Shown: positions 15,912 to 25,986 of the stretch, in pieces | How positions within the stretch are numbered: position 1 is the stretch's first letter | How the letters are laid out: each line of letters starts with the position of its first letter | DNA from: Gammaproteobacteria bacterium | Lineage (GTDB): Bacteria > Pseudomonadota > Gammaproteobacteria > Pseudomonadales > Azotimanducaceae | Length of the DNA stretch: 44,581 nucleotides | Assembly (NCBI GenBank): GCA_009846005.1 | Contig: VXYL01000093.1 | Location: 1-44,581 of the forward strand | Reading direction: 5' to 3' | Made by a program: the position numbers and the translations under genes | The notes under the pieces: generated by a model | The model's input: only the letters and a program-made list of their open reading frames with translations | Told to the model about the DNA's origin: nothing | Database searches by the model: none

Positions 15912-17096
15912 ATGGACAGCGAACAAGACTATAGGCGACTGCTAGCCCTTGCGGGGCGCCTCCACGAACGCTACGCCGCCAGGCAACCATCCTTCAACGT
16001 GTTTACCGTACTTCGCAGCCCAAGTGACGAAGTCAACCTGCACTCTCGCTTTCTACACGCCCTCCTCGACTACCCCGACCCCGTTAGCGGAGTACGTCGC
16101 AATCTGCAAGCGTTTCTCGCGATTGCCCAGATCCCGGACTTCGACCTTGTCGGAGCTCGTGTCGAACGAGAGGCAGATCAGATCGATCTGCTCGTCGCCA
16201 ATAGCACACAGGCCATCGTCATTGAGAACAAGATCTGGGCTGGCGATCAGCCCCAGCAACTCCGCCGCTACCGTGACAAGCTACGTCGAGACGGATACGC
16301 CGATGAGGCCATTCACCTCCTCTACCTAACACCAGACGGCCACAAGCCGACAGCACAAAGCACCGCCGGGCTGGCACCTGATCGCGTTTATCCCATCTCA
16401 TATCGCGAGGAGATCCGATCCTGGCTCGGCGGATGCCAACAGCGCGCGTACGACACGCCGCCTCTGCGGGAATCCGTCGGGCAGTATCTCGACCTCGTCC
16501 AGAAAATGACCGGCACCGACTACCGAGACGACCACATGAGCGAACTCAAGAAACTCCTCCTCGAGGAAGACAACGTCATCCTCGCCCAAGAGCTTACTAA
16601 CGCGCTAACCGAAACCAAGTCCGAGCTTGTCAGGGCTCTTTGGGACGAGGTTGACGACGCATTGTCGAACATCGAAGGGTTCCCTCAACTGGATGACGAG
16701 TGGGCACACCTTCGGCTGAAACAGGCCGTGTTGAAATCTATTGCGCCTGGTCGGCGCACCGAATCTGGCCTGTATTACGGTATTCCGGGGACCAAAGGGG
16801 CCTGGTTGGCCGTCGCCGCCGTCGACGAAGTCTGGGTCGGCGTGTCCTGCGACGCCAATCAGTACGCCCGCGACCACAAACGACTCGAGGCGGCACTTGC
16901 CGACGTCGGCCCTGCCCACTGGAGTTCCAAGTGGGCCCCGTGGTGGCGGTATCCGGATCCAACTCCGCGCATCCGCACCTCGGACGCTGCCAGCCTTCGG
17001 ATACTATTGGACCACACTTCCCGCGCCCGACTGGTCGAGGAAGTCGTCACCAGCATCCGACCGCTTTGGAATAAACTCAACGACGAGACATTTTGA
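15912..17096 (+). CDS. PD-(D/E)XK superfamily nuclease (PDDEXK_4-like)
   Basis: A 394-residue protein with an N-terminal nuclease domain: NVFTVLRSPSDEVNLHSRFL then HALLDYP, followed by EADQIDLLVANSTQAIVIENK and IWAGDQPQQLRRYRD. The D and E-x-K residues and the Q-x(n)-Y helix are as in PDDEXK_4 proteins often found in defence islands. The C-terminal half is a second, unrecognised domain. The ATG at 15912 has AGGGTGG upstream; a GTG at 15897 is possible. It runs tail to tail with the DUF1998 helicase gene (65 bp between stops), so it is transcribed separately. A role in DNA cleavage is inferred from the motif only. Confidence 0.75.
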   Translation: MDSEQDYRRLLALAGRLHERYAARQPSFNVFTVLRSPSDEVNLHSRFLHALLDYPDPVSGVRRNLQAFLAIAQIPDFDLVGARVEREADQIDLLVANSTQAIVIENKIWAGDQPQQLRRYRDKLRRDGYADEAIHLLYLTPDGHKPTAQSTAGLAPDRVYPISYREEIRSWLGGCQQRAYDTPPLRESVGQYLDLVQKMTGTDYRDDHMSELKKLLLEEDNVILAQELTNALTETKSELVRALWDEVDDALSNIEGFPQLDDEWAHLRLKQAVLKSIAPGRRTESGLYYGIPGTKGAWLAVAAVDEVWVGVSCDANQYARDHKRLEAALADVGPAHWSSKWAPWWRYPDPTPRIRTSDAASLRILLDHTSRARLVEEVVTSIRPLWNKLNDETF

Positions 17097-17161
17097 CCGG
17101 TACCTTGATTGTGGAGCATGCTTGGCTGCGACGCAGAGGAATGGGCCCGAGAGCCGGGACG

Positions 17162-20100
17162 TCATGCCCAATCTGCCACGAACGCAAGCGCCCGGTGCCG
17201 ATCCAACCGCTCTGCCTCGTACTGGCTTCCGAACGTCAGGAGGCACGCCTCGCAGGCGGCGTCGCAGTCCTTGCGACAGCGTAGGACCTCCACCGCCCCC
17301 TTGAGCGCGAACGTAACATTGTCGCGAAGCGACGCGACGTATCCGTTGCCGCCATCGGCCATGTCGTAGAGGAACATCGACTGGCACACGCTGCCGTCCT
17401 CCGCCCGGGCTTGGCGCACGGTTACGCCCACCTCGTCCTCTTGAATTCCCATCAAGCGGCAGAAAGCGGTACGCAACGCCGTGCTCATAGACATCGCCAC
17501 CACTTCGTCCGCAAGCCCCTCAACCTGCAACTCGAAGACATCCGTGTGGCGGCTGCCGCCTAGGGAAAGGCCGCGCTGGATTGCGAACGCCTCGCCGTCA
17601 CAGACGCTTGCGCCGTCCCGGTCCTTGCCACCTCGCAGCCGCAAGTGACCGGGCCCGACGGCATCCGGCACGGCGGACTCGTGACTGTGCCCAATCTCCG
17701 ATGACGCCCTGCCACACCGCAAGCACAAGGCGTAGCCGTGACCGTGGGCGCCTCGACTGCCGTGGTAAATGTGCCCAGCGTCGGAGTAGCGATACCGACC
17801 ACCGCACGGATCGTCGATAGTCGACCACGCCGGGGTGGGGCAGCTGATCCACGGTGCCTCCACGGGAATGTAGGTGGGCGTGACCACGTTGTTGTGCGGC
17901 GCGTGGCGAATGTCCACGGCGAAGCCCGCTGGCTCCAGGTACTTCATCGATCTGACCGTTCCGCCGCAACTCGAACACGCTTCCGGTGCCACCCGCGCAT
18001 CGCCGGTGGCGTTGCAGGAGCGACAACGCCAGACGTAGCCGATCGCCTGCACCTCGTTCGGGTTCTCCACATCGGGTGGAACATGCCAGTTCAACGTGAC
18101 GCCCCCGGACTCGTACACCCGACCATCAATGGTGACTTCGGCACCGGGAGCGTACTCGCGGATGGCCAGTTCCAGTTGCCGCGAGGGATAGCCGGCCCGT
18201 CTTCCGGAGAACGTCTCGCGTTCGTCGCTTTCTTGAGTGCGTCGTCGCTTCAATTCTTCCGCAGTGAGTGTGTTGAATGTCACAATGCCTGTCGGGAAGC
18301 CGTAGCCCGGCAGGAACTGCCGATTCGCGAGTTCGGCGAGCAGGTACTCGTCCTCCAGGCGCTGTAGCTGCCGACTGATCGCCATGGCGGCAGGAACCTG
18401 GGCGTCGTCGTCCTCGAACTCCGCGGCTTCGGCGCGTAGCGTGGACACCTCGCTCTGCCAGGCGTTCATCGCACGCTCAAGCGAGGACGCCGTGCTCTGC
18501 AACAGGGTTCGGGCCGCGATTCCACCGCACGCCGTTCCCGCAACCAGTCGTCTGAGGCCTGTGACCAAGCGATCATTGCTCGCGCCGGTTCGGCACCAGT
18601 CGACGAAACGAGAACCCGGGCTCCCGCCGCCGTCGCCCTCGAAGAACCAACCCGTTCTCAGGCGACGCGCATCCGAGCCGTCCAGATACGTGCCCAGACA
18701 CAGCGAGTTGACATGGCGCTGGACCAGCCGGGTACTGTCGAGCGCCACCTTCGGAACCGCAATGCGCGACGTGAACGGCCACAGCGGGTTACCGAACACC
18801 TGCTCCCCGTGAGGCGAACTCGGACACAGCGTCACCGCGAACGACAACCCTTCGCCGCGACGTCCGGCCCGCCCCGCCCGTTGTCGATAGTTCGCCGAAC
18901 TCGGCGGCGCGTTGTTCATCACGACGGCCGACAGTCCGCCGATGTCGACGCCCATCTCCATCGTGGTAGAGCAACTCAGTACGTTCAGGTTCCCGTTCTT
19001 GAACCGCTCTTCGAGCTGTCGCAGGCGCGGGCCATTGAGTTGTGCGGAGTGCTCGGCGACCGCATAGTACGGGGCACCGGCCACCACCCGATCATTGAGG
19101 TTGGACCAGACACCAAGCGACCTTGCAGCCACGACGGCTTCGTCGTGCTCCAGCCATTCATCCACCTCCTCGCGATCCGCCACCCGCCCAGAGCTGTCGT
19201 GCCAGTACGCCTTCGGTACGCGGGGCGGCCCGTATGTCCGGCAAGCCTCTGCCAAGCCACGCTGTGGAAGATAGGGCGACAAACCCTTAAGAGTCGTATC
19301 CAGTACCCGAGCGGTGTAGGGACAGACCGCAGCCGTCCGTAGTTCGCTCAGTTCGGCGGTATCAGCCAGCCGCAGGATGTAGCCGTCCATACGCCGCTGT
19401 AGGTATTCGCGCAAAGCGTCCCACGCGTGTCGAAGCGCCTCGTTCACCCGATCTCGCGACGCATCCGAGTCGTCGAGACCCGCAGCGTCCCGGACGAGTC
19501 GCGGCAGACGCGAAGGTCGACGATTGAGATCCCATCTCGGCCAGCCCCGCTGCCGCCTAGTCAGCGCAGCTTCGTAGCCCGGCCCGTGGACGTAGCGCTT
19601 CCTGACCGGCACGCCCATCCACCTGAGATAGTCGTCGTCGATATCGACCGCACTCACGTCCCGCAGGAAAAAGTCCACCACCAGCTTGAGGAAGCTATGC
19701 CAGTCGTCGACCTCCATCGGCCAGCCAGGAGGAGCGGCAACAGTCTCTAAGGATGGGTAGCGAAGTGAAATCAACCCCATCGTCTCCGCGGAGTTCATGC
19801 GCTTCGGGCGACGAAAGAACTCTCGATATAGGCAAAAGCCCGCGAACTCCCGCAGCGTCTGGCCGCTGCCAGTGAGGTCGTTGAAGGCTTTGTGCATTGC
19901 GTGTAGAGACGCATCGCCAGACAGGGCGTCGAGCGCTTCACTCCAGGAAAGCGTGCCGACGCCCGCGACGGCACGGGCGGTAGTTATCTCAGTTTCCTTG
20001 GTCTCAAGCATCGAGCGCAGCAACGCGCTATCTCTAACCTGCAACGCCTTCCGCAGTTCCTCGGCTTCAGCTTCGGCGCGGCTCGTGTGCGCGGGTTTAC

Positions 20101-22078
20101 GACTGTCGGCCAGCGCGTGGTACAGCACGCTACGCACGCGGTTGCGTTCGGCCTCCTGTTGCAGGCGCACGGCAAGCCTTGCGGAGCCTTGGCGCGAATC
20201 GGTGAAGCCCAGCAAACGGCGCCCCCCGCTCGGCTTTCCTACTTCGGGAGTCATGGCGGGCGTATGCGCCAACGCTGTGGGCACTATCGTCGAGAGCGCA
20301 AAAGGCGCGCCGATCCGAAGCTCTCGAAACAAGCGACCCCGATCGGATGCCCCGCACCGTGGACAGGACAACGGTCCCGCGCTCAATGGCACCATGGCGA
20401 CCGAGACGCCTTCGCCGTCTTGCGTCAGGACGCCGTGCGCATCGACTATCCATTCGTCCAACGTTCCGTCGGCGTCGTCCGGGTCGCAAAGCAGGCGCCG
20501 GGTCGTCGTCGAAAACAGCGGGGTCTCGTCCGCCTCGTCGTATTCGACATCCACATCCAGCTCGAATTCGTCGACCACGGACGCACGACTGTTGGGCGTG
20601 AGCCGTTGCAGGCCGTCACTGACGGAGTACGTCTCCTCCGCAGCCAAGTAGTGCGCCCCGCACTCGCCGCAGGCCACGAGTTCGAACGCCGGCGAGTTGC
20701 AATGGCTGCACTGCGTACGCCGCGCCGTGAAGAGCGAACCGAGTCCCCACCTCGGTCCCGGACCACCGCATGAACGGTTGACGCACGCCCACAGTCCGCT
20801 CTGGGTTCTATGAAGGAGGTGGGCGCGTAGCGGCAAGAACACATCGTCGTCGCGATTCCGAGCGACGGACGCCCTCTCGAGCAGTGCTGTGGTCTCCTCT
20901 ACCGGAAGTCGAGCTTGTCCCTGCAAGGTCCTCAACGACGCCGGCCTACCAGCCAGCGACGACCGCAACGCACGGGCAGCGCCGTGGCGGCACAGCGCAC
21001 CGAACAGATCTTGCACCGCGAAGCCGTCAAGATCAGCCGTGTCGGTGGCTTTTCCCTCAACTGCAGGGAGAGGCGGAACGTACCGGTCGCCCGTCACGAC
21101 ATGCACACGATCTGCCGGCGCTCCAGACACGTCCGCCAAGAAGCGCTTCAGGTCTACTTCGGCTTCAGGGCCACCGATCGTTGCGGACGTGGCCACGAAC
21201 CGCACTTGCGACGGATCAACTTTGAAGGCGTGCATGACCCGCCGCAGCAGCAGGGCCATCTCCGCGGCTTGCGAGCCGACGTAGGTGTGCGCCTCGTCCA
21301 GCACGATCCAGCGGAGCATTCCGTTCGAACGCTCAAGGATCGGGCGGTCTTCCGCGCGCACGAGCATGTATTCCAGCATGGTCGAGTTCGTCACCAGCAA
21401 CGGCGCTGGGCTCTCACGCAATGCGCGCCGGGACAGTTGTTGTGCTCCCGCCCTAGCCTGCTCTGAGGCAGGTACGGACAAACGCGTCTCACCGTTGTAG
21501 AGGCAAAAGCGAATGTCTGGACCGAATGCGTCGCACCAGGCCCGCAACCGCTCGCGCTGGCTGTTTATCAGCGCGTTGAGCGGGTAGAGGAAGAGAGCGC
21601 GTACCCCGTCCAGATAACCGTTCGCCGAGCGTTCCCGCACAAGATCCTCAAGAATCGGCACCAGGAAGCACTCGGTCTTACCGGAACCCGTGCCACTGGA
21701 AACCAGCACGGACCGTGGAACCTCGTCCAACAGCAACTTCCAGCACGCCTCTTGATGCAGAAACGGCTTGCGGTTTCTGGGGAATGCGTGTTCGCCCAGT
21801 TCCCGCAGCGGATTGGCCATCGCGGCCACGAGATCAGCGCTCAAGAGGCCGGTCGATGCGAGGCCGGCCATGTCGGTTCGCGCAAGCCGCCAACCGAAGG
21901 CACCTTCGAACACCGGGTCTGCCAACAGGGCACCGGGCTGGCCGGGCTCGCGTGCGTAGAGGGCGGTCAGGTGATCCCGTAAGGCATGGGACCGCAGGCC
22001 GAGCTGCGACATGATCGCCCGGCCCGATCTGGTGGCAAGATCGGTGATCAGGTTCGAGACCCGGGTTGATTCAGTCAT
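17162..22078 (-). CDS. DUF1998 superfamily-2 helicase, DruE-like (YprA family)
   Basis: A 1638-residue helicase. Walker A is SSGTGSGKTE (about residues 127-136), DEAH box VLDEAHTYVG (259-268), motif III FVATSATIGG (294-303) and motif VI YRQRAGRAGRRGEG (about 1060). Cysteine clusters CSHCN...CGECG (about 440-460) and CRSC...CSSCG (about 1350-1372) look like zinc ribbons. The C-terminus CRKDCDAACEACLLTF (about 1600) is the DUF1998 cysteine motif. DUF1998 helicases are the core of DISARM (DrmA), Dpd and Druantia (DruE); length and the upstream partner fit DruE of a type III-like system best. The ATG overlaps the partner's stop by eight bases. ARMADA-type systems are the main alternative. Confidence 0.85.
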   Translation of the reverse strand: MTESTRVSNLITDLATRSGRAIMSQLGLRSHALRDHLTALYAREPGQPGALLADPVFEGAFGWRLARTDMAGLASTGLLSADLVAAMANPLRELGEHAFPRNRKPFLHQEACWKLLLDEVPRSVLVSSGTGSGKTECFLVPILEDLVRERSANGYLDGVRALFLYPLNALINSQRERLRAWCDAFGPDIRFCLYNGETRLSVPASEQARAGAQQLSRRALRESPAPLLVTNSTMLEYMLVRAEDRPILERSNGMLRWIVLDEAHTYVGSQAAEMALLLRRVMHAFKVDPSQVRFVATSATIGGPEAEVDLKRFLADVSGAPADRVHVVTGDRYVPPLPAVEGKATDTADLDGFAVQDLFGALCRHGAARALRSSLAGRPASLRTLQGQARLPVEETTALLERASVARNRDDDVFLPLRAHLLHRTQSGLWACVNRSCGGPGPRWGLGSLFTARRTQCSHCNSPAFELVACGECGAHYLAAEETYSVSDGLQRLTPNSRASVVDEFELDVDVEYDEADETPLFSTTTRRLLCDPDDADGTLDEWIVDAHGVLTQDGEGVSVAMVPLSAGPLSCPRCGASDRGRLFRELRIGAPFALSTIVPTALAHTPAMTPEVGKPSGGRRLLGFTDSRQGSARLAVRLQQEAERNRVRSVLYHALADSRKPAHTSRAEAEAEELRKALQVRDSALLRSMLETKETEITTARAVAGVGTLSWSEALDALSGDASLHAMHKAFNDLTGSGQTLREFAGFCLYREFFRRPKRMNSAETMGLISLRYPSLETVAAPPGWPMEVDDWHSFLKLVVDFFLRDVSAVDIDDDYLRWMGVPVRKRYVHGPGYEAALTRRQRGWPRWDLNRRPSRLPRLVRDAAGLDDSDASRDRVNEALRHAWDALREYLQRRMDGYILRLADTAELSELRTAAVCPYTARVLDTTLKGLSPYLPQRGLAEACRTYGPPRVPKAYWHDSSGRVADREEVDEWLEHDEAVVAARSLGVWSNLNDRVVAGAPYYAVAEHSAQLNGPRLRQLEERFKNGNLNVLSCSTTMEMGVDIGGLSAVVMNNAPPSSANYRQRAGRAGRRGEGLSFAVTLCPSSPHGEQVFGNPLWPFTSRIAVPKVALDSTRLVQRHVNSLCLGTYLDGSDARRLRTGWFFEGDGGGSPGSRFVDWCRTGASNDRLVTGLRRLVAGTACGGIAARTLLQSTASSLERAMNAWQSEVSTLRAEAAEFEDDDAQVPAAMAISRQLQRLEDEYLLAELANRQFLPGYGFPTGIVTFNTLTAEELKRRRTQESDERETFSGRRAGYPSRQLELAIREYAPGAEVTIDGRVYESGGVTLNWHVPPDVENPNEVQAIGYVWRCRSCNATGDARVAPEACSSCGGTVRSMKYLEPAGFAVDIRHAPHNNVVTPTYIPVEAPWISCPTPAWSTIDDPCGGRYRYSDAGHIYHGSRGAHGHGYALCLRCGRASSEIGHSHESAVPDAVGPGHLRLRGGKDRDGASVCDGEAFAIQRGLSLGGSRHTDVFELQVEGLADEVVAMSMSTALRTAFCRLMGIQEDEVGVTVRQARAEDGSVCQSMFLYDMADGGNGYVASLRDNVTFALKGAVEVLRCRKDCDAACEACLLTFGSQYEAERLDRHRALAFVADWA

Positions 22079-25000
22079 TGCGGTTCTTTCTCGCCCTGTC
22101 TTGGATGTTGTCTTGCATGTTGGCCAACTCGTACCACGCCGACCGATACGCGATATCGAACCAATCCGGTTCGTGCGAGCGCATGCGTTTCACGAGAAAG
22201 GGTGTTTGGGAGGTCGGGTCCGATACGAAGCAGCACCAGGCGGCGGCTACGGGCGTGTCAAAGGTCGGTTGACGCCACCGATCGGATTCCGGATCCCAAC
22301 CGCCAAACTTCAACAGTCGAGGTTCACTGAGCACTGCACTCCAATCTTGGCGGGTGTAGCCCCGAGGCCACCGGTCCTCGGATACCAACAGATTCACAAG
22401 TTGCTGCCTTCGGCGGTCACGTTCTTCACGGACCATCTGCACGAAAACCCCGCTCAGTACGCCGCCCTGAAGCAGTGCCCCGATGTCGGTGACCAACGTA
22501 TCCAATCCCCCTATGTGCTTCGCGCCTTCCTCCAGAACGGCAAGCACATGCTCGCTCGCCAGACGCTCCGGTTCCTCGACGACTCCACGCAGTTCTCGAC
22601 ACATCGCGTCAAACGCGGTTCGGACTTCAGTCCGCCAAATCTGGCGCTTGATCAGCAACCAACTGAACGGCAGCTCGTCATCGAGTTGCCAGATTCGGGT
22701 GCGCAGGCCGGGATCCACGCGAAAAAGGCACCGTACAAGCGCCTGGGGGCAACGCGGCAAGGCGCTGATTAGGTCCGACGCCGAAGACGGCACACCTTCG
22801 AGGCAAAGCAGCATTTCGTTGACGAAAGCCCAGTCGGATTCCTGACGGCATTGGTCCTCCTCCCCAACCATGCGGGCCAGAGCCGCCTCGACCGCCTTTG
22901 CTCGGTCGGTCGCATTCGCCAAAGCTAGCGCTTCCGAGAAGGAGAGAGCCGCGTCCGTGTCTAGGCGGGACGATCGCCCGCCAACAACCGTAGGTTCCGC
23001 TCGGATGCCCCCTTCGCCCCGTAGCACCACCAGCCAAGGCTCGTCCGACGAACTCAACTCGTCCGGCAACCTCGTGCAAACCGGCGCGGTCGGCGGACCC
23101 ACCGGTGTCAGAGTGATTGGCTCGATGTCCGTACGCGAAATTGGCAGCGCCTCGAAGGTTGTCACCCCAGGATGTTCGAGGGGCGGTTGAACAAGCACTG
23201 ACTCCATCCCCGGGTCGTGCTTGAGCACGGCGGCAAACCGGCGCACCTCCAGGGTCTCGTACTCGTGCTCAGCATCAACAATGCGTATCGAGACTCTCGC
23301 ATCATGTGCGACCGACGCGCCGAGTAACAGTCGCAGAGTCGAATCCACCTCGACCAACGCCAGTTCGTGCCGAACGCCGGCCTTGCGCAGCGCTAGCCTG
23401 AAGTGAGCGACCCGTTTCACGCTAGCGGCATCCTCTGCCTTCAACTCGCCATCAATCCAGAAGCGCTGGGTCTCGTCGGTGGACATTGCCGTTGCCCGCA
23501 CGCCGTATAGGTCATCCACGGCGATGGTGTTATCCACTAGCGGGTCGCCGTTTTTGAGAAAACGGGCGCCTGCTCCTGGAAACGGTGCCCAGACGCGCAA
23601 TTCGCGAGCCCCTGGCCAGCGCAAGCGCAACGACACATCGGCCGGCGGACTGAACGCGTCGACGGCGGTAAGTCGCATTCGTACTTGCTCCGCCGCACGC
23701 TCAATCTCGATGTCCGTCCCGTTGGCGTCGCAGGCGATTCCAACACCTTGACCGTTGCCCAAGACCAAGTGCCCTTCGGACTCCGAAGTGGGCTCGACTG
23801 CAAGGCTTAGCGCAGCGGGCAACAAACCCAAACGCCCGTGGTGTCGGAGTACGCCCCCGTGCACATGTCGCACTTCCCACGAGCCCAAGCCGTCCGGTAG
23901 CGACTGCCAGTCGGAGCCAGTCGAACGCCAATTGACCTCACCCAGGGGAACAGCTCGGGGTGGGGCCTCCGCCTTCGACACGATGAGCCGCGGGTGGCCG
24001 CGGAACAGGGGGTACGTGGAGGCAAACGAATAGAAGCGGTCTCCTGAGAGCCAGTAGTCCTCCTCCACCATCTGCTCCGATGCGGGATTGAGCACACAAT
24101 TTCCGCTGTCCGTATGAACGACCGCTGGCTCGGAGATTCGCCATAGGCTTCTTCCCGCCACAGTCGCGTTCAGGGCCTCGCCGGTGCTTGGCTCACTCTC
24201 CTCCGGCAATAGCACGAGCAACTCGGGTGCACGGTCACTGACACTGCCCTCGCCGATCAGGGCGTACTCCCCATCCGCTCGGAAGGCCCAAGGCAACTCG
24301 CCGAGCGCAGCACCACGACGTGTTTTGACTTCACCAACAAGATCCTGCGAGAAAAACTCTAAGCGGAACTCCTCTGCGGCAGCAGCGTCCCAAAACGCGG
24401 CACTCGGGTTGTTCTCGCCGGACATCAAGTGGAAGTGCTCGCCGCTCGCGCCGTACAGTCCGACCACGCGTCCGCCCTCACCTGGCGTTCGAACATGCAT
24501 CCTTGGGGGCAGGTCCGTCTCCTGGACATGCAGATGCCCACCGAGTTCGCCCCTCTCCACCGACCGCGGCATCTGCAGGCGCGCTGCCAAACGCCATCCT
24601 GCCTCGGTTGGTACAAGAAATCGCTTCACCCCGAAATCACTGCCGCTCGAGCCCCCTGCCTTCGCTTCCCGCAGCAGGCCCTCCAGTAGCTGTCTGGCGG
24701 TTTGGCTGTCGAGATCCATCGGCATGGATTCGCGCCACGCGGGTCGCCGCACGTCCAACTCGGCCAACAAGTCCTCGCTTTGGCCGACGTACTCGCGCAA
24801 GTCGAGCACTGCGTCCACCAAGTCGGCTGCGAGGCGAAACACGTATTCGCGTCGCAACGTCCGCTGACGGAGCAAGTGCTGCTGGTCACGCGCCAACTCG
24901 ACCGGATCGTCCACAAACCTCCGGTACCTCGCGACATGCCTCACTACAGCCCGAAGGTAGGCGGTAACCGGCCCGGCCTCTCCCACGAGCAACAACGGCA

Positions 25001-25388
25001 AGCCGCCCTGAACCGCGAACGTACCCAGATACCGCGTGGTACCCGAAAGCCGCACCAGGTCCAGGCGCCACCATTGAAATGCGTCACGCACTGGTGGGTA
25101 GAGGTCGGGGAAGTAGATGTGGTGCCAACCGACATCACGGAGAACCGGATCCCAGCTCCAAGGTCCCCCGCTGTACCTGCGCTGCCACCACTGGGATGCA
25201 TAAAGGACGAACGCGCGGATTTCCCACGGTCCTAGCCCATCTTTCCGACCGGCGTCAGCGAGCCGGTCCGTCAGCTGCGCAAACTCGCGCAGCGTGCATC
25301 GGTACGCGTAGAGCGGTCGGCCGTCGGGCTCGTCAAGCTCGCGGTCAGCGATGAAGCCGGTCAACCACTCGTGCACGCCCTCCCCCAT
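22071..25388 (-). CDS. YjiT/STY4851-like large protein, candidate DruH
   Basis: A 1105-residue protein with no catalytic motif I can identify. The N-terminus ELDEPDGRPLYAYRCTLREF (about residues 17-36) is characteristic of the STY4851/ECs_5259 (YjiT) family, as is the following WEIRAFVLYASQWWQRRY. The middle looks rich in beta-strands (many short hydrophobic strands with Gly/Asp turns) and the C-terminus is helical and charged. Such proteins are encoded directly upstream of DUF1998 helicases. Druantia type III consists of DruH and DruE, and I infer this is the DruH equivalent. The ATG at 25388 has GAGGAG eight bases upstream; a GTG at 25394 is less likely. Transcription starts in the 25.4-26.0 kb divergent region. 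Confidence 0.65.
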   Translation of the reverse strand: MGEGVHEWLTGFIADRELDEPDGRPLYAYRCTLREFAQLTDRLADAGRKDGLGPWEIRAFVLYASQWWQRRYSGGPWSWDPVLRDVGWHHIYFPDLYPPVRDAFQWWRLDLVRLSGTTRYLGTFAVQGGLPLLLVGEAGPVTAYLRAVVRHVARYRRFVDDPVELARDQQHLLRQRTLRREYVFRLAADLVDAVLDLREYVGQSEDLLAELDVRRPAWRESMPMDLDSQTARQLLEGLLREAKAGGSSGSDFGVKRFLVPTEAGWRLAARLQMPRSVERGELGGHLHVQETDLPPRMHVRTPGEGGRVVGLYGASGEHFHLMSGENNPSAAFWDAAAAEEFRLEFFSQDLVGEVKTRRGAALGELPWAFRADGEYALIGEGSVSDRAPELLVLLPEESEPSTGEALNATVAGRSLWRISEPAVVHTDSGNCVLNPASEQMVEEDYWLSGDRFYSFASTYPLFRGHPRLIVSKAEAPPRAVPLGEVNWRSTGSDWQSLPDGLGSWEVRHVHGGVLRHHGRLGLLPAALSLAVEPTSESEGHLVLGNGQGVGIACDANGTDIEIERAAEQVRMRLTAVDAFSPPADVSLRLRWPGARELRVWAPFPGAGARFLKNGDPLVDNTIAVDDLYGVRATAMSTDETQRFWIDGELKAEDAASVKRVAHFRLALRKAGVRHELALVEVDSTLRLLLGASVAHDARVSIRIVDAEHEYETLEVRRFAAVLKHDPGMESVLVQPPLEHPGVTTFEALPISRTDIEPITLTPVGPPTAPVCTRLPDELSSSDEPWLVVLRGEGGIRAEPTVVGGRSSRLDTDAALSFSEALALANATDRAKAVEAALARMVGEEDQCRQESDWAFVNEMLLCLEGVPSSASDLISALPRCPQALVRCLFRVDPGLRTRIWQLDDELPFSWLLIKRQIWRTEVRTAFDAMCRELRGVVEEPERLASEHVLAVLEEGAKHIGGLDTLVTDIGALLQGGVLSGVFVQMVREERDRRRQQLVNLLVSEDRWPRGYTRQDWSAVLSEPRLLKFGGWDPESDRWRQPTFDTPVAAAWCCFVSDPTSQTPFLVKRMRSHEPDWFDIAYRSAWYELANMQDNIQDRARKNRND

Positions 25389-25705
25389 AGACACGGCTCC
25401 TCAATGCTCGGCAACGACCCGCCAACTCGGCACATGCGTTGCACAAGTTTGTTCGACTCGTCGTAAGGACTCGCGTCCCTAATCGTCGCAAGCCTTCGAC
25501 CCCACCCGACCACGTCGTATTTCTGCGGATTGTACGCATGGTGTGATGATCGACACTGCAAGTCCCCATTTCTATATCAATTACGTATCTTCTGGCGGCA
25601 ATTTGCAGACGAAGCGTAAACATAGTATGTCTAATGCATGCCCGATCGTATCGGAACTTCATGCACGATCCGACTGCGGACCAACAATTGGCGCTGCTTC
25701 GGGCC

Positions 25706-25732
25706 GACCTAGTGGAGACCTAGTGACCTAGT
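25706..25732 (+). repeat. Three GACCTAGT repeats in the divergent promoter region
   Basis: GACCTAGT occurs at 25706-25713, 25717-25724 and 25725-25732, spaced 11 and 8 bp. The 598-bp gap from 25389 to 25986 separates the leftward DruH/DruE-like unit from the rightward helicase-nuclease operon and holds no convincing ORF. It includes an AT-richer segment around 25560-25650, where promoters are likely, though no strong -35/-10 pair was seen. The iterated octamer could be a regulator-binding array. Confidence 0.5.
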
Positions 25733-25986
25733 CGCCGCACGCGTGCTCGACCAACATGACCCAGCTAGCAGACCACCTACGGCGACTTCCCGGCACATGG
25801 GCGATGCAGTGACCGGCACTGCACGATCTAGGCATTTGGTGAACCGCACAGATTCTCGGAGCGAGCGTGGCAACAATTGAACTACTGCCGATTCGTTGCC
25901 CGCCCCTTGGGCGGCGAGAACCCGGCACCGTCCGATGCCGCTGTTCGGTTCGATTCACTGCCACACGTTAAGGGACCACGCCGAGC

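Noticed and set aside
25345-25662. 105-codon minus-strand ORF at the start of the divergent region
   Set aside because: It overlaps the 5' end of the YjiT-like gene in another frame, has no good ribosome site and no recognisable family.
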